This document shows positions 47,395 through 50,457 of a DNA stretch of 50,457 bases, piece by piece. Origin of the DNA: Afipia sp. 64-13 (GTDB lineage Bacteria; Pseudomonadota; Alphaproteobacteria; Rhizobiales; Xanthobacteraceae); NCBI GenBank assembly GCA_001897755.1, contig MKUJ01000016.1, positions 30,637 to 81,093 on the forward strand, read 5' to 3'. Every line of letters begins with the position of its first letter. Position 1 is the first letter of the stretch. A program made the position numbers and the translations under genes. The notes beneath the pieces are model-generated. The model was given only the letters and a program-made list of their open reading frames with translations, ran no database searches and was not told the origin of the DNA.

Positions 47395-49953
47395 TCAGGA
47401 AACAGTCATGGTTTCCTTCACGGTTGCGACCAATTGGCTCAGCGTGAAGGGCTTGGGCAGGAATGCGAACTGCTCGCCAGCCGGCAGACTCTTCTCGAAT
47501 GCGTCTTCCGCATAGCCCGAGACGAAGATGATCCTGAGATCCGGATTGCTCTTGCGCATCTGCGTCAGCATGGTGGGACCGTCCATCTCCGGCATCACCA
47601 CGTCGGAGACCACGAGATCGATCTGGCCGTTTTCCTGTTCCATCAGTTCCAGGGCCTCGATGCCGTTGGCAGCCTCGATCACGGTATAGCCGCGCGAGCG
47701 CAGGCCGCGCGCGTTGAGCGAGCGCAACCCGTCCTCGTCTTCCACGAGGAGAATGGTGCCCTGCCCGGTGAGGTCCGGCGCCTTCGTCTTGGCGGCGGCA
47801 AGCGGCGGCGCGTCGGGCGTGACAGGAACATCCGCCACGGCCTGCTTTTCGACGACATGGCGCGGTAGGAAGATGCTGAAGGTCGTGCCGTTGCCGGGCG
47901 CTGAATCGACATAGACGAAGCCGCCGGTCTGCTTGACGATGCCGTACACCGTCGACAGGCCAAGGCCGGTGCCCTTGCCGACTTCCTTGGTGGAGAAGAA
48001 CGGTTCGAAAATCTTGTCCACGATCTCCGGCGGAATGCCGGTGCCGGTGTCGCCGACCTCGATCCGCACATAGTCGGCGGCGGGCATGCCCTTGTGCTGC
48101 AGCCGCGCGATCTCCGCCGCCGAAACGTTTCCGGTCTTCACCGTCAGCCTGCCGCCATCGGGCATGGCGTCGCGCGCGTTGACCGCGAGATTGACGATGA
48201 CCTGCTCGAGTTGCGACAGGTCGGCCTTCACCGGCCACAGGTCGCGGCCGTGCAGCACCTCGGGCTTGATCTTCTCGCCGAGCAGGCGCTTGAGCAGCAC
48301 CGCGATGTCGGAGAGCACCTCGCCGATATCGAGCACCTGCGGGCGCAGCGTCTGCTTGCGCGAGAACGCCAGCAACTGCCGCACCAGCGCCGCCGCGCGG
48401 TTGGCGTTCTGCTTGATCTGCATGATGTCGGCGAAGGACGGATCGGTCGGCTTGTGGGCGTTGAGCAGGAAGTCGTTCGCCATCATGATGGCGGACAGCA
48501 CGTTGTTGAAGTCGTGCGCGATGCCGCCGGCAAGCTGCCCCACCGCCTGCATCTTCTGCGATTGCGCGATCTGGTTCTCCAGCGTGCGCTGGTCGGTGAT
48601 CTCCAGGAGATAGACGATCGCGGCTTCCGCATCGCGCTCGTCATGCTCGACCGAGGTGACGAAGAACTGACCCCAGCGTTCCTTCGGCCCGTCCAGCAGC
48701 ACCTCGACCGGCGGAATATCGCCATGCCCCTCGGCGGCGCGGTTGATGACCGAGGTGAGTTCGCCGCGCTCGCGCTCGGCAACCACGGCGAAGATCGACT
48801 TGTTGGCGCCGGCCGCCGGCGACAGGCCTTGCGTCAGCTTGGCGAAGCGCGCATTGGCGCGGACGATCTGGCCGGATTTGTCCACCGTCGCGATCGCCAT
48901 CGGCGTGTGGTCGAAGAAGCGCATGAAGCGCACCTCGGCGGCGCGCTGCGGATCGGCGCCCTCGTCGCGGGCGCGGTTGATGACCAGCGTGCGCGAGGCG
49001 CCCGGCACGCCGTCGGCGCCGAACGCCAGCTTGTGATAGAGCCGCACCGGCACGGTCTTGCCGCTGCGCATCCGCAGATCGAGATCGAACACCTCGGTCT
49101 TGACCTCGCCGGGCTCGGGCGTGATCGAGGCGAGCAACGCCGCGCCGTCGCCGGACACCACATCGGCGATCTTGAGACCGCCGGAGCCGATCTCCGCCAG
49201 ATCGTAGTCGAGCCAGTTGGCGAGCGTCGCGTTGACATAAACGAGCTCGCCGCCGGGTGTGGCGGAGAAGAAACCGCACGGGGCGTGGTCGAGATATTCG
49301 ATGGCGTGCTGCAGTTCCTGGAACACGTCCTCTTGGCGCTCGCGGTCGCGGGTGATGTCGGCGAGCGACCACACCGCATATTTGGTCTCGCGCCGGGTGA
49401 GCCCCAAAGGACGCACCCGCATCCGCAGCCAGCGCCCCTGCCCTTCGTCGGCGGAGGCGACGCGAACCTCCTCCTGCTGCCGCTTGCCCTCGCGCGCGGC
49501 CTTGAGCAGGCGGAACACGGCTTCGGACACATCCGGATCGCCGATGAACACCCGCTCCACCGGTCGCACGTCATGGGCGCTGGTCGCGCCGGTCAGCGCC
49601 AGATAGGCGGTGTTGGCATAGACGATGTGGCCATGCGGATCGGTGACGGCGATGCCGTCGAAGGCATGATCGGCGATCGGGCGCATGATCGGGTTTTCCG
49701 CCGCACGATCGGCAAAGCGGACGATGCCGGCGGCGAATGCGAACAGCGTGAACAGGCCGACCATCGCCAGAAGCGCCAGCAGCGCCATGATATAAGGCTG
49801 GGCCTGGGCGCGGCCGAGAGTCATGAAGCCGACCGCCGCCGCGATCACCGCGCCCGCCACCAGCAGGATCAGCAAAATGCTGCCGCCGCGCCGCCCGGCC
49901 TCGTGGGCGCCCGCGGGCATGACGTTCGGGCCAGGGTCTCGATCGGCTGTCAT
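47395..49953 (-). CDS. cckA: Hybrid sensor histidine kinase CckA
   Basis: 852 aa from the ATG at 49953 (an ATG 21 codons upstream is also open). Two N-terminal membrane helices (about residues 25-45 and 55-77), PAS domains, then the kinase core: H box [13 protein letters not shown] with His480, an ATP-binding G box, and a C-terminal receiver with Asp784 in [12 protein letters not shown]. In alphaproteobacteria CckA drives the ChpT-CtrA relay that controls cell division, flagella and ccrM. It is directly downstream of flhB. Confidence 0.95.
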   Translation of the reverse strand: MTADRDPGPNVMPAGAHEAGRRGGSILLILLVAGAVIAAAVGFMTLGRAQAQPYIMALLALLAMVGLFTLFAFAAGIVRFADRAAENPIMRPIADHAFDGIAVTDPHGHIVYANTAYLALTGATSAHDVRPVERVFIGDPDVSEAVFRLLKAAREGKRQQEEVRVASADEGQGRWLRMRVRPLGLTRRETKYAVWSLADITRDRERQEDVFQELQHAIEYLDHAPCGFFSATPGGELVYVNATLANWLDYDLAEIGSGGLKIADVVSGDGAALLASITPEPGEVKTEVFDLDLRMRSGKTVPVRLYHKLAFGADGVPGASRTLVINRARDEGADPQRAAEVRFMRFFDHTPMAIATVDKSGQIVRANARFAKLTQGLSPAAGANKSIFAVVAERERGELTSVINRAAEGHGDIPPVEVLLDGPKERWGQFFVTSVEHDERDAEAAIVYLLEITDQRTLENQIAQSQKMQAVGQLAGGIAHDFNNVLSAIMMANDFLLNAHKPTDPSFADIMQIKQNANRAAALVRQLLAFSRKQTLRPQVLDIGEVLSDIAVLLKRLLGEKIKPEVLHGRDLWPVKADLSQLEQVIVNLAVNARDAMPDGGRLTVKTGNVSAAEIARLQHKGMPAADYVRIEVGDTGTGIPPEIVDKIFEPFFSTKEVGKGTGLGLSTVYGIVKQTGGFVYVDSAPGNGTTFSIFLPRHVVEKQAVADVPVTPDAPPLAAAKTKAPDLTGQGTILLVEDEDGLRSLNARGLRSRGYTVIEAANGIEALELMEQENGQIDLVVSDVVMPEMDGPTMLTQMRKSNPDLRIIFVSGYAEDAFEKSLPAGEQFAFLPKPFTLSQLVATVKETMTVS

Positions 49954-50053
49954 GGTCCGTATGACCGGTAAGAGCTGTTCTTTCGCACGCCGCCCCTCAG
50001 TGCCTGAATCGGGCATTGCAAGGCAAGCGCCATCGCATTGTCATCCCGCCTCG

Positions 50054-50457
50054 TCAGAGCCGCCCCGACAGGTTGCGCCTCAGCCGCATCACGTAGCCGA
50101 TGACTTCGGCGACCGCGTGGTAGTGCTCGACCGGGATCTCGTCGTCGATCTCCACCGTGGCATGAAGCGCGCGGGCCAGCGGCACGTTCTCGACAATCGG
50201 AATGTCGTTGGCGCCCGCCACTTCCCTGATCTTGAAAGCAATCGCATCGACGCCCTTGGCGACGCAGATCGGGGCCGGCATGCCGCGCTCGTATTTGAGC
50301 GCCACCGCGTAGTGGGTCGGGTTGGTGATGACCACCGAGGCGGTGGGAACCGCGGCCATCATGCGCTTGCGCATGCGGGCGTGTCGCAGCTGGCGGATAC
50401 GGCCCTTGATATGAGGATCGCCTTCCGACTGCTTGTACTCCTCTTTGATCTCCTGCA
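50054..50457 (-). CDS. flhB: Flagellar export gate protein FlhB, C-terminal part
   Basis: The frame runs to the window edge; the N-terminal membrane domain is outside. Visible are the C-terminal cytoplasmic domain with the self-cleavage site NPTH (VVITNPTHYAVALKY) and the EEYKQSEGDP-HIKGRIRQLR linker. FlhB switches export specificity during hook and filament assembly. cckA begins 100 bp downstream on the same strand. Confidence 0.95.
   Translation of the reverse strand, partial: QEIKEEYKQSEGDPHIKGRIRQLRHARMRKRMMAAVPTASVVITNPTHYAVALKYERGMPAPICVAKGVDAIAFKIREVAGANDIPIVENVPLARALHATVEIDDEIPVEHYHAVAEVIGYVMRLRRNLSGRL

Noticed and set aside
48000-49953. Novel multi-domain sensor
   Set aside because: The domain order, adjacency to flhB and the hybrid receiver match the well-known CckA, so it is not new.

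Overview
The window is a GC-rich chromosomal segment of an alphaproteobacterium, most likely of the Bradyrhizobium/Rhodopseudomonas/Afipia/Nitrobacter group. The evidence is a purS-purQ-purL order next to a zeta-type ATPase inhibitor, RecA with a GTTC-N7-GTTC SOS box, CckA directly downstream of flhB, an Flp pilin, and dispersed palindromic repeats of a kind common in that family. No rRNA, tRNA, prophage, insertion sequence or CRISPR array was seen. Most of the window is housekeeping sequence.

Layout: 1-2525 holds purine biosynthesis genes (purL fragment, purQ, purS, purC, all minus strand). 2818-8464 holds the F1-ATPase zeta inhibitor, cyanase (cynS) with a duplicated leader, a periplasmic GlcG/HbpS protein, a TauE-type exporter, an RNA methyltransferase fused to a DUF559 nuclease-like domain, and NADP isocitrate dehydrogenase. 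8852-21267 holds a YbaL-type antiporter, a tandem universal stress protein, alaS, the glycine cleavage operon gcvT-gcvH-gcvP behind a tandem glycine riboswitch, and recA. 21846-31886 is a catabolic and uptake locus: a LysR regulator divergent from fdrA-DUF1116, followed by a BMP-type ABC importer and a cysteine hydrolase. 31941-38561 holds a possible pyroglutamyl-peptidase remnant, an Flp pilin, two small envelope proteins, a GNAT-cupin pair, a DsbA/FrnE-like protein, a SET-domain protein with a basic tail and a Bcr/CflA exporter. 38643-43446 holds an ArsR-controlled run of two SRPBCC and two VOC proteins, a divergent glutathione S-transferase and class I fumarase. 43707-50457 holds small secreted proteins, a second GST, a Tim44-like membrane protein, the cell-cycle kinase CckA and the 3' end of flhB.

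Two items stand out. The first is an array of nine GANTC sites (the methylation sequence of CcrM) at 6797-7005, between the methyltransferase-nuclease gene and icd. Its cores, close to TTGAWTCAA, are spaced 21, 21, 41, 21, 21, 21, 21 and 21 bp apart, about two helical turns each. I know of no described element like it. The second is the fdrA/DUF1116 + BMP-ABC + cysteine hydrolase locus, which looks like an uncharacterised route for importing and splitting a carbamoyl- or ureide-type nitrogen compound.

Three dispersed palindromic repeat families fill most of the larger gaps. They are called R1, R2 and R3 below. R1 has GTCATGCCCGG/CCGGGCATGAC arms, R2 has CCTCATCCTGAGGAG arms, and R3 has CGTCATTGCGAG/GAAGCAATCCAG arms. 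One R1 copy lies inside the gcv operon.
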